Shown one piece after another: positions 1-10,200 of a stretch of DNA of 64,000 nt. Source of the stretch: Nilaparvata lugens (lineage: Eukaryota > Arthropoda > Insecta > Hemiptera > Delphacidae); contig NC_052506.1 in NCBI RefSeq assembly GCF_014356525.2, positions 24,070,707 through 24,134,706 of the forward strand, written 5' to 3'. The first letter of the stretch is position 1. Each line of letters opens with the position of its first letter. The notes under the pieces were generated by a model that worked only from the letters and a program-made list of their open reading frames with translations, ran no database searches and was not told the origin of the DNA. A program made the translations under genes and the position numbers.

Positions 1-119
1 ATCTACCTCAAATAAGATTGTATTGTTTCTACGGTGATAGAAATTATTCCGTTCTCGTACTAGCCTATGAACAAATTTATTGTGTATTTTGAGGACTGTA
101 CAATCATTGGTACATCACA
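1..119 (-). mobile_element. 3' LTR start of LTR element 1 (partial, cut by window edge)
   Basis: These bases match 8710-8829 with about five differences in 120. On the minus strand the shared block starts with TGTGATGTACC and is preceded by a purine-rich stretch (complement of 121-133), as expected for a polypurine tract next to a 3' LTR. Its partner copy is the start of the 5' LTR of the same element. The rest of this LTR lies to the left of the window, so its end and target duplication cannot be checked. Confidence 0.7.
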
Positions 120-1028
120 AAAAAGTCTCTCTTAATCGAGATCTTCTGCGGGTTTATGATACAGGAACAGGATCTATGAGCGCGCAGGCTCGATTTACTC
201 AAGTACCAAATGATTGACTCGGTATCTGCTACCTTATGTAGCTGGTCTCAATTAACTGAGCAAATTTTTGGTTCATCGAACACAAAACGGGTTCAAAGTG
301 CCCTAGATGGTGCGCAGACTCATCCGGTGCAACTTAAGGTGATAAGGTACCCCTTAATGGCACGCAGGCCATTGGTAGTAACCTTTAGGAGTGAGGTCTG
401 TCCCTCTAGTCTCCTATAAATCATATAGAGTCAAGCTGATTTTTTCAGGTTGATCTCTTTACAAAGGTGAGTGTAAATGATACAGTGATACATTTACCTC
501 AAAGTATAGATTTTTGGCATTTCGCCATGCAATACAATGTTTAAAATATAGATGCGACTTCAACAGTTAGTCGACATCGGGTAGCTAACTTCCGGCTACT
601 CTTCTTTCGAGCAATCATGTGTACTGAGTTGATGTTTTCATTAGATACCGCCTGTCCTGGATGACCCTTACACAAAAATAGACGCAGAACGTTTATAACA
701 TTTAAATTTTGGCTAACTTTATATTAATCAGTAAGTATTATATGCTTACATTTGGTACAGACTAGACGAATCTATTCTTTTCATAATTTTTTGACCTATT
801 ACTTCATGTCGTTGAGGTTATGGGTCGATATCTAGTTATTTTTTCATGCAACAACATGAAATAGACATATTACAATAAACATAAAATTATTTTTGGTCTT
901 TTTTTTCATTGGTTTTTCATATAATATACGTTTATAATTACAATATTACCTCAAACAATTTTACAATTTTTCTATATCGGTCAAGTTGGCACTTTTGCTT
1001 GATGCGTTCTTTCGCTTACAGCTGATTG
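120..1028 (-). mobile_element. Non-coding 3' internal region of LTR element 1
   Basis: This stretch lies between the end of the gag frame and the 3' LTR. I see no protease, reverse transcriptase or integrase motif on either strand. An autonomous Gypsy element would have about 3 kb of pol here, so the element looks gag-only and dependent on another element. The candidate polypurine tract is at 121-133 on the minus strand. Confidence 0.55.
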
Positions 1029-2252
1029 TCAATTTTTAAATCTGGTATGGCGGCGATGGAGATGAATCCTTTCCATAATAAGCCGTTTTCCTTGAATCGT
1101 TATCAACTTAGCTGGCTTCCACCGCACATGCCGGTAGTGGTTGTGGGTTTTTTCGAACATAGTTCCTCCTTTCTGACTGGTAACATGAAGTTTGGTGTTT
1201 TTAAACTTAACATGTTTGCAGAGATTGTTGATTTTTCTGGATAGTGTTTTCCTATCCTGCATGTGGGTGTGGACTGTGCTTGATTTTAATTTCATATGAT
1301 GGGGAGGACTGTAGAATCTCCGGAATGTTTGCTGTTTCTTCAAAACTGATTTCCTGCTTCTTTTCTGAGTGGTGGTTGGATGATGGATGATTGACTTTAA
1401 TTTGGCTTGATGGTGGTGTTTGTGGATCCTTCTAAATAATCTTCTTATTTTTTGAATTTGCTTCCTGCTTAATTGTCGTCTTGATTGTCTGTGGTATTTT
1501 CTTTGTCTTCTCTTGTTGTGTCTATGTGACAGGTTATGATGTTTGCCGGTTTTGTTTGTTACAGGAGGTGTCTTCAGTGGATTGGTGGTGCTAGCCATTG
1601 ACGGTTTGGGCTGTCCCTCGGATTGGTGGATGGCGTCCTCCGGTTCCTCTCGGTGTTCGGCGGGATAAGGATTGGCTCCAACATGGACATGCTGGGTAGG
1701 TTGATCCTCCATGCTTGTACTGTATTTGTTTGCTGGTGCCATGATCTGGGATGTCTCTTCCGTTCTGGTACTGAGTTTGTCAGAGAATTGGTCCAATTTC
1801 ACAATCACATCTTTAGTTGCTCCCGTGTGTTCCAACTTCTCCTGATCAATCATGTCAGCAATCTTTGTTCCCATTACTGCACATCTAGCTTCAGTCTTTT
1901 CCTTAACGGTTGTAGTGTGGTTCTCTAAATGGGCCATTTTTTGCTTGAACCACTCTCGTTGTTCTTCTCTGTCCCTGTCCCTTTCTTCTCTGTCCTTGTC
2001 GATCTGTGCTATCATCCGAGACATCATCTCCGTGAGTCTCCGGTGAATGGCAAATTCTTGCACCGTCATCGCAGGTCTATGGGTGTCCTCAAGTAATGCC
2101 TTCTCTTCATTTGCAGGTATCAGCGGAGTGGTATGCGGAAACGAGGTGGTCGGCAGGACTGACGCATCGGGCATCACAGCATTACCGGTGACTGGCTCCA
2201 AATGATGTGCGTCTGGATGAGAAACGGACGAATTTGGATTGGTGTTGTCCAT
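1029..2252 (-). CDS. Gag-like protein of LTR element 1, with a His/Arg-rich repeated tail
   Basis: This is an uninterrupted 407-residue frame on the minus strand. Residues about 60-180 are highly charged and heptad-like (a run of DREERDRDREEQ), which predicts a coiled coil of the kind found at the start of many insect retroelement Gag proteins. From about residue 235 the protein becomes very basic and His-rich. It ends in about five degenerate units of 27-37 residues, each with a His or aromatic cluster followed by a K-x-K or R-x-K motif. This probably binds nucleic acid in place of a CCHC knuckle, which I do not find. A tRNA-Lys primer site lies about 610 bases upstream, which supports the Gag call. 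There is no recognisable capsid core. A non-Gag protein carried by a non-autonomous element is the main alternative. Confidence 0.6.
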   Translation of the reverse strand: MDNTNPNSSVSHPDAHHLEPVTGNAVMPDASVLPTTSFPHTTPLIPANEEKALLEDTHRPAMTVQEFAIHRRLTEMMSRMIAQIDKDREERDRDREEQREWFKQKMAHLENHTTTVKEKTEARCAVMGTKIADMIDQEKLEHTGATKDVIVKLDQFSDKLSTRTEETSQIMAPANKYSTSMEDQPTQHVHVGANPYPAEHREEPEDAIHQSEGQPKPSMASTTNPLKTPPVTNKTGKHHNLSHRHNKRRQRKYHRQSRRQLSRKQIQKIRRLFRRIHKHHHQAKLKSIIHHPTTTQKRSRKSVLKKQQTFRRFYSPPHHMKLKSSTVHTHMQDRKTLSRKINNLCKHVKFKNTKLHVTSQKGGTMFEKTHNHYRHVRWKPAKLITIQGKRLIMERIHLHRRHTRFKN

Positions 2253-2864
2253 CGTGAACCAATAAATCCGCGGATAATAGTATGAAATTTAAGCAGTAGT
2301 TCAGTAGTATGTGAGCAGACAAGTGAATCGATGCTAATTTGCTTAAAATTAGATGAGTGATGAGATAAGTGAACATCAAATATTTATCACAGTGATTAGT
2401 GCCACGAGATGACTAGAGGATAATTCAGTGCACGTTGACCTTCAATTGTTCGAGGTACAACATATAAACATTAAAAATCAACAATAAAATATAACATATA
2501 ATACTAAACACATAGCAATTTCCTGTGAGGTAGGATACGAAACCTTCTTGTTTTATAATTTTCGTGTGGTTCAGTCCACATACAAAATTGATCTGTTCAA
2601 TCTCAAGTTCGTTCTTTCTCTCCCCTAAAAATTCATCACTAGTTGACAAATCTTTTACCCACATTGATCATGCAGGGCATGGCTTATTAATAATTGGGGT
2701 TCTATGTCACTCTAGTTTGATTAGGATAATTATGGTGAATATTCAAGCCACGTTTGACGAGTTGGGATTGATCCAAAGTTTGAAAAAATTTCTGGGTACT
2801 AGTGAAATAATTATGTAGTCTAATAGTGTAGCTGTACATGCCTAGGGGTCTCATCAGAGGCTAA
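2253..2864 (-). other. Leader of LTR element 1
   Basis: This untranslated stretch lies between the primer binding site and the gag start on the minus strand. Only short frames occur on either strand. In the retroelement life cycle it would carry packaging signals, but none can be identified by eye. Confidence 0.45.
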
Positions 2865-2879
2865 CACAGTTGGGCGCCA
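2865..2879 (-). promoter_or_regulatory. Primer binding site of LTR element 1 (tRNA-Lys type)
   Basis: On the minus strand the sequence TGGCGCCCAACTGTG directly follows an LTR end reading TGACACA. TGGCGCCCAAC is the first part of the classic site complementary to the 3' end of tRNA-Lys, and its position immediately after a CA terminus fixes the end of the 5' LTR. Confidence 0.75.
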
Positions 2880-3979
2880 TGTGTCAGATATCGGCCTCAC
2901 ATTGAAGCGTCATGTGTCAAATCCCAGTCTCTGGAGGGGAAATGTGACATAATCTTACTCCAAAGGGGGGGACACGGAAATATATAATTTGAACTGAATG
3001 ACAATAAATTGGGGTTATAATTGTTCAGCCATGAGTACGATTTCCTTGTATAGTAGGTCTTACCTTGTGTTGGCGAATGTTGCAGCCTATTTTGTTCCGT
3101 AGAAAAGGGAGGACGTACAATAAAAAAGTAATTGATAGTTAAAATAGTCAGATTAAATAGAATAATTGAACAATGATAATACTTGAGGTTATGATTTAAC
3201 GGTGGGTAGTTGTAGGTTAGGTTGATCAACCTTTGTTTAATCGGATTGTCGATATCACTTAAATCAGAGTATTGAAGCAGAATGGCTGGAGTGTGGATAG
3301 GACAGATTGAAAAAGTTAACTTGCTCAATAAAGAGGTTGGCGGTCTACAAAGGTAGCCAAAGTAAGGGACCTGAATTTCTAACTTAACGTTGTAGGTGGT
3401 TATAATATGGTGAGGTGGAATTAAATTCAATTTAATAATAAAATGCAGTTCAACTTGAACCTGCTGAAAATAAATTCTGCTGTCACTACGATCAGACAGA
3501 GATAGTAATTTTGGAGTGAACCTTTTCTCCAAATGATGACTAATATATCCAGAATCCAATAATTGTGCCGTAATTTGGAAAGATGTTAGAGCGTATGAAA
3601 CAACAGATAGAATGGCAAATCCATGCGAACCAGGTCTCTGATAAGTACTATAGGTTGTATGAGAGCAAAGTGCTGAACCAAAATAGTAAATATTTCGAGT
3701 ACCGAGTTTAATTCTAATGCTGTTTAAACGATCTACTACCTCTCTTTGCGATGTTGGTCGGCTAATAATGTAGGATTCACTTCACCTCGGTGGGGTAGGC
3801 TAGTGGAAGTCGATTTATTATTTGATTCTGCGGGATACCCTCAATGACAGAATTTATTACTTGATGAGAAAATCGACCACCATTTACCACCAGAAGAAAT
3901 AATAATCTAATGATAGATACTACACTCGCTAATGTCTGACTATTGCAAAACAGGATGTGTCCTGAATGATCAATGTGTG

Positions 3980-3987
3980 TCAGTCGA
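3980..3987. repeat. Left 8-bp target site duplication of the hAT element
   Basis: TCAGTCGA immediately precedes the left CAGGGG terminus and is repeated exactly at 7045-7052, immediately after the right terminus. Confidence 0.88.
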
Positions 3988-4016
3988 CAGGGGTGCCCAG
4001 CCCCCCCAAGGCCAAT

Positions 4017-4090
4017 GGCGCATGCCCCCCCCCAATTCAAGTGTAATGCCCCCCCCCCAATCCATGTGTAATGACCCCCCCCCCAAAGCC
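4017..4090. repeat. Subterminal poly-C tandem repeat of the hAT element
   Basis: There are about three units of 25 bases, each starting with ATG or ATGA followed by 9-11 C and then AATTCAAGTGTA or a variant. Matching C-runs lie near the right end (6983-7030). Subterminal repeats are common transposase-binding regions in hAT elements. The minus strand carries several G-runs of eight or more. Confidence 0.7.
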
Positions 4091-4151
4091 CAACTCCCAA
4101 CTCTTTAGTTTTTAACATTAGTCAGTGTATGACAAAAAAATTCACATCTTA

Positions 4152-4316
4152 AGGTGCTTACAGATATACGCGCCGCGAACATGAGCAATTCACTTCTAAT
4201 CAGCTGATGCCAAGCTTTTTATATCTGTATTTTACCGTTTCTGTAAAAATACAGATATAATCAGTTGATTGAAAGTGAATTGCTCATGTTCGCGGCGCGT
4301 ATATCTGTATGCACCT
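4152..4316. mobile_element. Palindromic MITE (165 bp) inside the hAT element
   Basis: The left arm starts AGGTGCTTACAGATATACGC and the right arm is its near-exact reverse complement ending in GCACCT. The arms run about 50 bases each, and a second internal palindrome (ATATCTGTATTTT against AAAATACAGATAT) fills the centre. No coding capacity is present. A related terminus is cut by the right edge of the window at 63978-64000, so this family is dispersed. Confidence 0.8.
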
Positions 4317-4473
4317 CTACATTCTAATCTTCCAAAGGACATTATTTACCTTTGGTCTTGTGAGGAATTCTTTCTGTTTTCATAATATTGTAAAAATATA
4401 TACCATCGTTTCTTATCTCTTTAAAATAGAAATGAAGTATTTATTTGACATTATTTTTGAGACTAGCTGTGCA

Positions 4474-4497
4474 CCCGTTCTTGTTCGGGAAGACTAG
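4474..4497 (+). mobile_element. Helitron-like 3' terminus
   Basis: A CCCG...CGGG stem with an 8-base loop is followed within a few bases by CTAG. That is the usual 3' hairpin plus CTRR ending of Helitrons. The matching 5' end is not identified. Confidence 0.35.
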
Positions 4498-4739
4498 AAA
4501 GAACTTCATTACATCAGGAAAAACTACATGACACATATTTTAATAGGATATTAAAAGATAAGTAAGGGAGGCTTTGCTTTTTAAATGTTAAGGTTACTTA
4601 TAAAAAGTTGAATAATAATATCATTGATAATTCTTTATTGCAAAAGAATATTGCATAGCAATCTTGGTAAACATTCATACAAATTTGGAACGATTTTATT
4701 CATACAATATATAATGTCGGCAAGTTTAGGTATTCTAAA

Positions 4740-4984
4740 TCCTATACTATTAAACGAGCAATTTCTGTTTAGATGTTTTGATGTTTAAATTTTTAGATGT
4801 TTATATGTTTGTATTTCACCGGATCTCGAAAACGGCTCTAACGATTCTCACGAAATTCAGAACATAGTAGGTTTATAATATGAAAATTCGATTACACCAG
4901 GTCTCATCCCTGGGGAAACTCGCTGAAGGACATTAAAAGAATTTATTCATCCTTGGAAAAACAGCTGATAATTTCGGCGTCTGT
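4740..4984 (+). repeat. Left arm of a Helitron-like inverted pair
   Basis: The arm begins TCCTATACTATTAAACGAGC and is repeated in reverse complement at 5727-5993, which also begins with TCCTAT. Both contain a shared core (GATCTCGAAAACGGCTCTAA or a close variant) and end near a stretch reading CATCCTTGGAAAAACAG. A TC start fits the 5' end of Helitron-type elements, but no RepHel protein is present. Confidence 0.6.
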
Positions 4985-5082
4985 TGATGATGGAAGTGAG
5001 TGAGCGAGTGCATGTGTGTGGGACTGAGACAAAATTATGACTCAACTGTTGAACTTTTGTACATAATTCAATCAGGTACTTA

Positions 5083-5230
5083 GTGACAGTTGTACAAAAG
5101 CCGGTTAAATTTTAATCCTGATTAATTCCAGTAGAACCTATCAGATAAGCTATCTTTTTGAGATGGTCTTCTGTGATTTGGTTCACGTGACATGAATCAG
5201 GATTAAAATTTAACATGCTTTTGTGAGAGA
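5083..5230. mobile_element. MITE, family shared with 53501-53652
   Basis: The inverted ends read ACAAAAGCCGGTTAAATTTT and, in reverse complement, ACAAAAGCATGTTAAATTTT. The interior resembles the element at 53501-53652, including a GATGG..TTCT segment. It lies between the two Helitron-like arms. Confidence 0.65.
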
Positions 5231-5584
5231 AATTTTTGCATTCCTCTGCGAATTAATCTCAATCCACTGTGATTAGATAGAACCTTTCTGTATGAACTAT
5301 GAATATTTATTATAATTTCTTCTTTCGTAATAATTTTTATATACTTTTGTAGGTACTCTAGAGCGGAGCTCGGTGCCCCGATATTTATCATGAATTGGAA
5401 TAGGTTGTCACTGATGTTGTGTTGTTGGAAGTATTTACTTTTTAACATTACAGGAGTAAATAACACAAGTCGAACAAAATGTATCTTTAAATGGTTTTGG
5501 TTTTTGGAATAAAGATATCATCTGAACAAGTACATTTTGTAAATTCTATCTATTAATACCAAATATCGAGGCACCGAGCTTTGC

Positions 5585-5700
5585 TCGTTATTTATTCATT
5601 GATAAACAGATTTATTTCATTGATAATCATTTCTTAATGGGGAAGTACTAACAGGCACAGCCCAAAACTGTTACTTACCCAAATTTTGATTTATTCACTA
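5585..5700 (-). repeat. LINE 3'-end fragment, same family as 30757-30885
   Basis: The core CCCAAAACTGTTACTTACCC with its AACAGGCACAG flank matches 30829-30870, and TTTATTCATT-rich sequence lies on the left as the remains of a simple 3' tail. Read on the minus strand this looks like the terminal part of a non-LTR element with an AATAA-type tail. Confidence 0.45.
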
Positions 5701-5726
5701 CGAAAAATATATTTCGTCTGTGATTT

Positions 5727-5993
5727 ATTCACAGACGAAATCATCATCTGTTTTTCCAAGGATGAATTATCCTTTTCATGTTCTTCAGGGAGTTTTCTCA
5801 GGGATGAGACCTAGTGCAATCGAATTTTGATATCATAAACCTACTATATTCCGAATTTCGTGAAAATCGTTAGAGCCGTTTCCGAGATCCGTTGAACATA
5901 AATAACCAGATAGCCAGATAACCAGATATAGAAATAGAAAAATATAAACAGATGTACATAAACTGCTCGCTATTATAATAGGATAACAACTTA
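5727..5993 (-). repeat. Right arm of the Helitron-like inverted pair
   Basis: This is the reverse complement of 4740-4984 with scattered differences and small indels. It reads TCCTATTATAATAGCGAGC from 5993 leftward. The about 740-base spacer between the arms contains a separate MITE and a LINE tail, so the pair may be two head-on insertions and not one foldback element. Confidence 0.6.
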
Positions 5994-6237
5994 TAGTCCA
6001 GTCAAATGGTCGTTTTTCAGGAAACAGCCCCGAAATATTTTTTTTCGATGGTCCTATACATGGGGCGCTGAATTCTAATCTGAAATTTGCTGACACACCA
6101 GAAGGCAACTTCACCCCAAAATTTTGGATTTTTTTAAGTTTTCCATTTAATCTCGAGAACCTTGAATTTTTCGAGAAAAACATTCTCTATATAATATTAA
6201 AGATAATAAATTTCCAATGAATTGAGTGGTCGCGCAG

Positions 6238-6391
6238 GACTACTTTTTGAATTTCATATGTGAAGTGTTCCACAAGATACACAACTTTGAATGTGCAAGA
6301 AATTTGTGATATTTTCCCCATTCTCACAGTTTGGCATATGCAACGTTGCGTATCTTGTGGAACACTTCAGATGCAAAATCCAAAAAGTGGT
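6238..6391. mobile_element. Hairpin MITE inside the hAT element
   Basis: The arms at about 6238-6285 and 6341-6391 are inverted copies. The shared core is GAAGTGTTCCACAAGATAC with its exact reverse complement GTATCTTGTGGAACACTTC. The flanking CTTTTTGAATTT and AAATCCAAAAAG also pair. There is no open frame. Confidence 0.7.
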
Positions 6392-7044
6392 CGAGGTTGT
6401 GATGAATTTTCTCCTCTTTTCACTCCTATGAAATATACTTCTGTTTTCAATACCGTTCAAAAGTTACAGCCAATTGAATAATGATCTTTATTTTCTCATT
6501 TTTCTTGCGATTCTACTGTTATTAAAGAGTCTCTAAAATGAGTACAATGCATGATAGAAACTTGCGATTAGTCTTAAATGAGAGAAAATTTCATGCTCTA
6601 TAAGCTGAGTTGCCCTAAATTGATCTTGCATTACTGTTTAATTCGAAAAACTGGCGAGACTGTGAAAATGAGAAAAATATCACATATTTCTTGACCATTA
6701 AAAATTAAAATGAAGCAAAGGAAATCAGAATAATAGTGGATGATGAAGTTATAATTTATTTTTATCAAAGATTTACCTTCAAACTCATAGGCTTACGATT
6801 ACTAAAATTCCTGCATACAAAATATTATCAATTGTGCTTATGCTTTATAATATTGAGATACACTTAGTAAAATATAACATTGTAAAGGTGGGAAAAATTA
6901 ACTACATTAGGATATCTCTATTTAATATCTTGATTTTTCAATCATAATTCAAAATGTTGACATAAAATATACAAAAAATCATGCCCCCCCCCAAAAATGT
7001 TGATGGCACAAATTGCGCCATGCCCCCCCTTGTGGGCACCCCTG

Positions 7045-7052
7045 TCAGTCGA
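7045..7052. repeat. Right 8-bp target site duplication of the hAT element
   Basis: TCAGTCGA directly follows the right CACCCCTG terminus and is an exact copy of 3980-3987. Confidence 0.88.
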
Positions 7053-8829
7053 GAAAGAACGAATTTGGAGGTATAATGAAGTAAACCCAGTTTAATAAAA
7101 CGGTAAAATGGATATATTCTGAAGGATATACTTTTACAACAAATATTGAATAAATTAATGAACAGATTATGTAAATAATAGCTTTCAGATAGATACAGGA
7201 TGAAGATTGGTAGACAGCAGATTTGAGTCTTTAAATTATAAATATTATATAAAAAGTTCGGTACTCTTCGATTAAACAAAATAAAATGGATAATAGCCCT
7301 TTGGAAAGGGTCATAAACTGAACTAGTTGAACAAGAAAAAACAAGTTAATATGAAATGGTGATTCAGAGAATAGAACAAATTAATAATTAAAATTACTCT
7401 CAGGGTGTGGTTTCGCCTAAGGAAAATAGACCTTTTGGCTAAGTACAGCGTGGATAGTTAAATTTATTTAATACTATAAAGTTTAATTATGATAAAGTTT
7501 GTACCCTTAAAACTATAGTCATGACTTTTCTTAAATGGACGAATTTATGCGCTGTACAATTTTCGCAGATTTATGGGGATCCCCTTTCATATATTCGAAT
7601 AACTTACATAGACTTTTGTTTCCGTTTTTTGATTTTTCGAAATATATTCGGCCATAGAATATATCGTTCCGGCTGGGTCCTTCCACGTGGCGAAAAATGT
7701 TGAACAGACTTCACTAATATAATTTCAGGGTTTATTTGAATGAAATTTAAAATCTTAATATCACAATTATTATAGGAACTTTGGAACAACTTTTTAAAAA
7801 CAGAAAAACGAAGATTGAATTACATTAAACAGAAATTAAAGCTTTTGAACAATTAGGTACGTGGACTAGGTCTGCATCCTACTGATGATCCTTGCAAAAT
7901 GGCCTCGAGTCTTCCTCTTCTAATTTTCACTTGAATTTCTCCTTCAAATTTTATCTCGCCAAATTTACATATTAATTCGGGATTGGTCCGATTCTGTGAC
8001 GTAACCAATACGCCGAATGGGTGGTGTCACTGTGTTCAACTTTAAAGTTATTAAAATAGGGCGAAATTCCTGATTTTGAGTTGTTCCAAATTATCATTTA
8101 GTTTTTATAATTATAATAATACATAAATAAATAATAGAATTCGTCTATGATGATATGCATTCAAATTGGCTTCGATGAACAGCTAATGATTATAGAACAT
8201 AGACATGCTTGTATAACATAAAGTAGACATAATATAAGAATATATATGTTTATAACAATACCGAACACAATAATAAATAAATATTTCTTCCTTTTTTTGT
8301 TTATATGGTTTTTTATATGCTAGAATACCGAACCTCAATCGTCATATATGGCTAAGCTTAATTGTTTATATATTTTTAACAAGTATATTTTTTTGGTAGT
8401 TCAATAAATAAATATTCGGGCCTATTTGGCATAGAAATGAAAGTATAAAAAAGGAAAAGTTAATAATATATAATTTTTATGATCAATCTTTAGTCGAACT
8501 GCCTTCTCAATTTGCTACTTGTTAACGAGTTAGCTTTGGTTTGTTTAGGGTTATGTTTTCGTTTCAAAACTAACCTTCAAATATAACTTTACTGTTCCAA
8601 TCCATAGACATATAAACATATACGGTTTTTTCCATTGACTAATTTTTTGGAAGGCATATAATTACAGATTCATTTATTTCTTGCTTTGTAAGTTAGATAA
8701 CAGTTGTCTATCTACCTCAGATAAGATTGTATTGTTTCTACGGTGATAGAAATTATTCCATTCTTGTACTAGCCTATGAACAAATTTTATTGTGTATTTC
8801 GAGGACTGTACAATCATTGGTACATCACA

Positions 8830-9017
8830 ATATAATATTATATATTAGCACAATTTATTTCCATTCCTCTTAGGCTGTTGTACAGTTTAGCCAGGACGTC
8901 TGATATTATCTAATCTTTACGTTATCTCTTTGGCGATATTAGCCAATTACTTCACTTAGACCTATAAATATTTCAGCTAGGGATTTTTATTTATAAATCC
9001 AAATTAAATATGTTACA
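8830..9017 (-). mobile_element. 3' LTR start of LTR element 2 (interrupted by element 1)
   Basis: This block matches 15105-15293 almost base for base. On the minus strand it starts TGTAACATATTT at 9017 and is preceded by CCAGGGGCGTG, a good polypurine tract. The match stops at about 8830, exactly where LTR element 1 begins, so the remainder of this LTR must lie beyond the left end of element 1. Confidence 0.75.
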
Positions 9018-10200
9018 CACGCCCCTGGATTTGAATTCAAAATATTTGAGAATCACAATGTTTTTAATGAAAATCCATCGACATATTCCATACTTTGTCT
9101 ACAAAAATATACTCTCAAAATTTTACAATAATTCGCAGATTTTATCTGCTACCATCCAAATACAATAATAAATTCTCCTTATCAACACAAAAATATCATA
9201 AATATAACATCTTAGACACATTCCTCATTTCAACACTTATAACACAGTATTTTTAAATTTGCTGCTCGCAAGGCCACCAACCTAACTCCACACATTACAC
9301 TTGAGATTCTCTCATAATAGATTTCTTTCAAACAATAACTTTGATGTACAAATTTTCTGGGGCTTATATTTTATTGTAATTCCTAGGTCTTAATATAAAT
9401 AATTTTCCATATATCAGGTACAATTCCTTCTTTTGCTACATGGTTTTTTGGCTTTTGTGGTAACTAGCATTCAATTGAGGTTTTCTAGTAACAAACATGG
9501 CATAAACTAATGGTAATAAATTATAAAACATATAGATAAATATATAATTTTGATAAATACAATGAATAACAATAATAAATAACATTTTTGGGTACAATAT
9601 TTTTCCATAATCATATGTTTGACAGACATTACATATTCGATTCAGGTGGCTTTGCCCAGCTGGTCGCTGGCTCTACATTTCATACCGCTAACGTCAGAAT
9701 TTGCTGTCGAATCGCATATTTAACCTAACTGCTACATTTTTTCTTTTTAAAGGTAATTAACAAATTTTAATTTTACTATCCACGTTTGTGTCCTTTTTAA
9801 TATGGTGTGAATTATTAAACTACATACTTAAAAATTGTTCTTTTGATTGTTTCAGGCCTCTAACAGTTGGAAGGAATTAAAACATCGGATTGTTGCCATG
9901 CGGTCTAGGCCAAGATTAAATTTATCATGATAGATCAGTAATTCTTCTGATAATGATGTTTTCTCTTGATTTCTTATCATATTTATTTCAAATTCTGCGA
10001 TATTGCATGTAGAAATGTTGTGATTTACTTGCATCTACTTGCATTCTGTTTGTAGATGTTGCTGTAGGCCGTTCGGTTATCTGCTGTCCGGTTGTTATTT
10101 ATAGATGAGGCTGTCCTAATGATGATTTATCCATCATAAATTTAAAACCCTTGTATCTGGTGTATCTTTTTGAACAATTCCTTGCTTCATTTATGGTAAT
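9018..10200 (-). mobile_element. 3' internal region of LTR element 2, no gene recognised
   Basis: AT-rich sequence between the last plausible frame and the 3' LTR. Short frames such as 9852-10034 (minus, 60 residues) have no recognisable motif. No reverse transcriptase or integrase remnant is seen. The polypurine tract is at about 9018-9028 on the minus strand. Confidence 0.5.

Larger units (their letters stand above)
3988..7044. mobile_element. hAT-type DNA transposon, non-autonomous and internally rearranged
   Basis: The element has terminal inverted repeats CAGGGGTGCCCA at 3988 and TGGGCACCCCTG ending at 7044. It is flanked by perfect 8-bp direct repeats TCAGTCGA at 3980-3987 and 7045-7052. 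A CAGGG-type terminus with an 8-bp duplication is the hAT signature. The 3.06-kb interior encodes no recognisable transposase; the longest frame (5203-5466, minus, 87 residues) is unassigned. The subterminal regions carry repeated poly-C blocks. The interior is filled by a palindromic MITE, Helitron-like inverted arms, a second MITE, a LINE tail and a hairpin, described separately. Confidence 0.85.
2880..8829 (-). mobile_element. 5' LTR of LTR element 1, interrupted by a hAT transposon
   Basis: On the minus strand the LTR starts with TGTGATGTACC at 8829 and ends with TGACACA at 2880, next to the primer site. Removing the hAT insertion and its target duplication (3065 bases) leaves an LTR of about 2.9 kb, which is unusually long. 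Only the first 120 bases can be compared with the 3' LTR because the latter leaves the window. Beyond 8829 the sequence becomes the LTR of element 2, so element 1 is itself an insertion. There is no coding sequence in 2880-3979 or 7053-8709. Confidence 0.65.

Noticed and set aside
3777..4118. Gly-rich 113-residue frame on the minus strand
   Set aside because: The Gly/Trp repeats come from poly-C runs in the hAT subterminal repeat.
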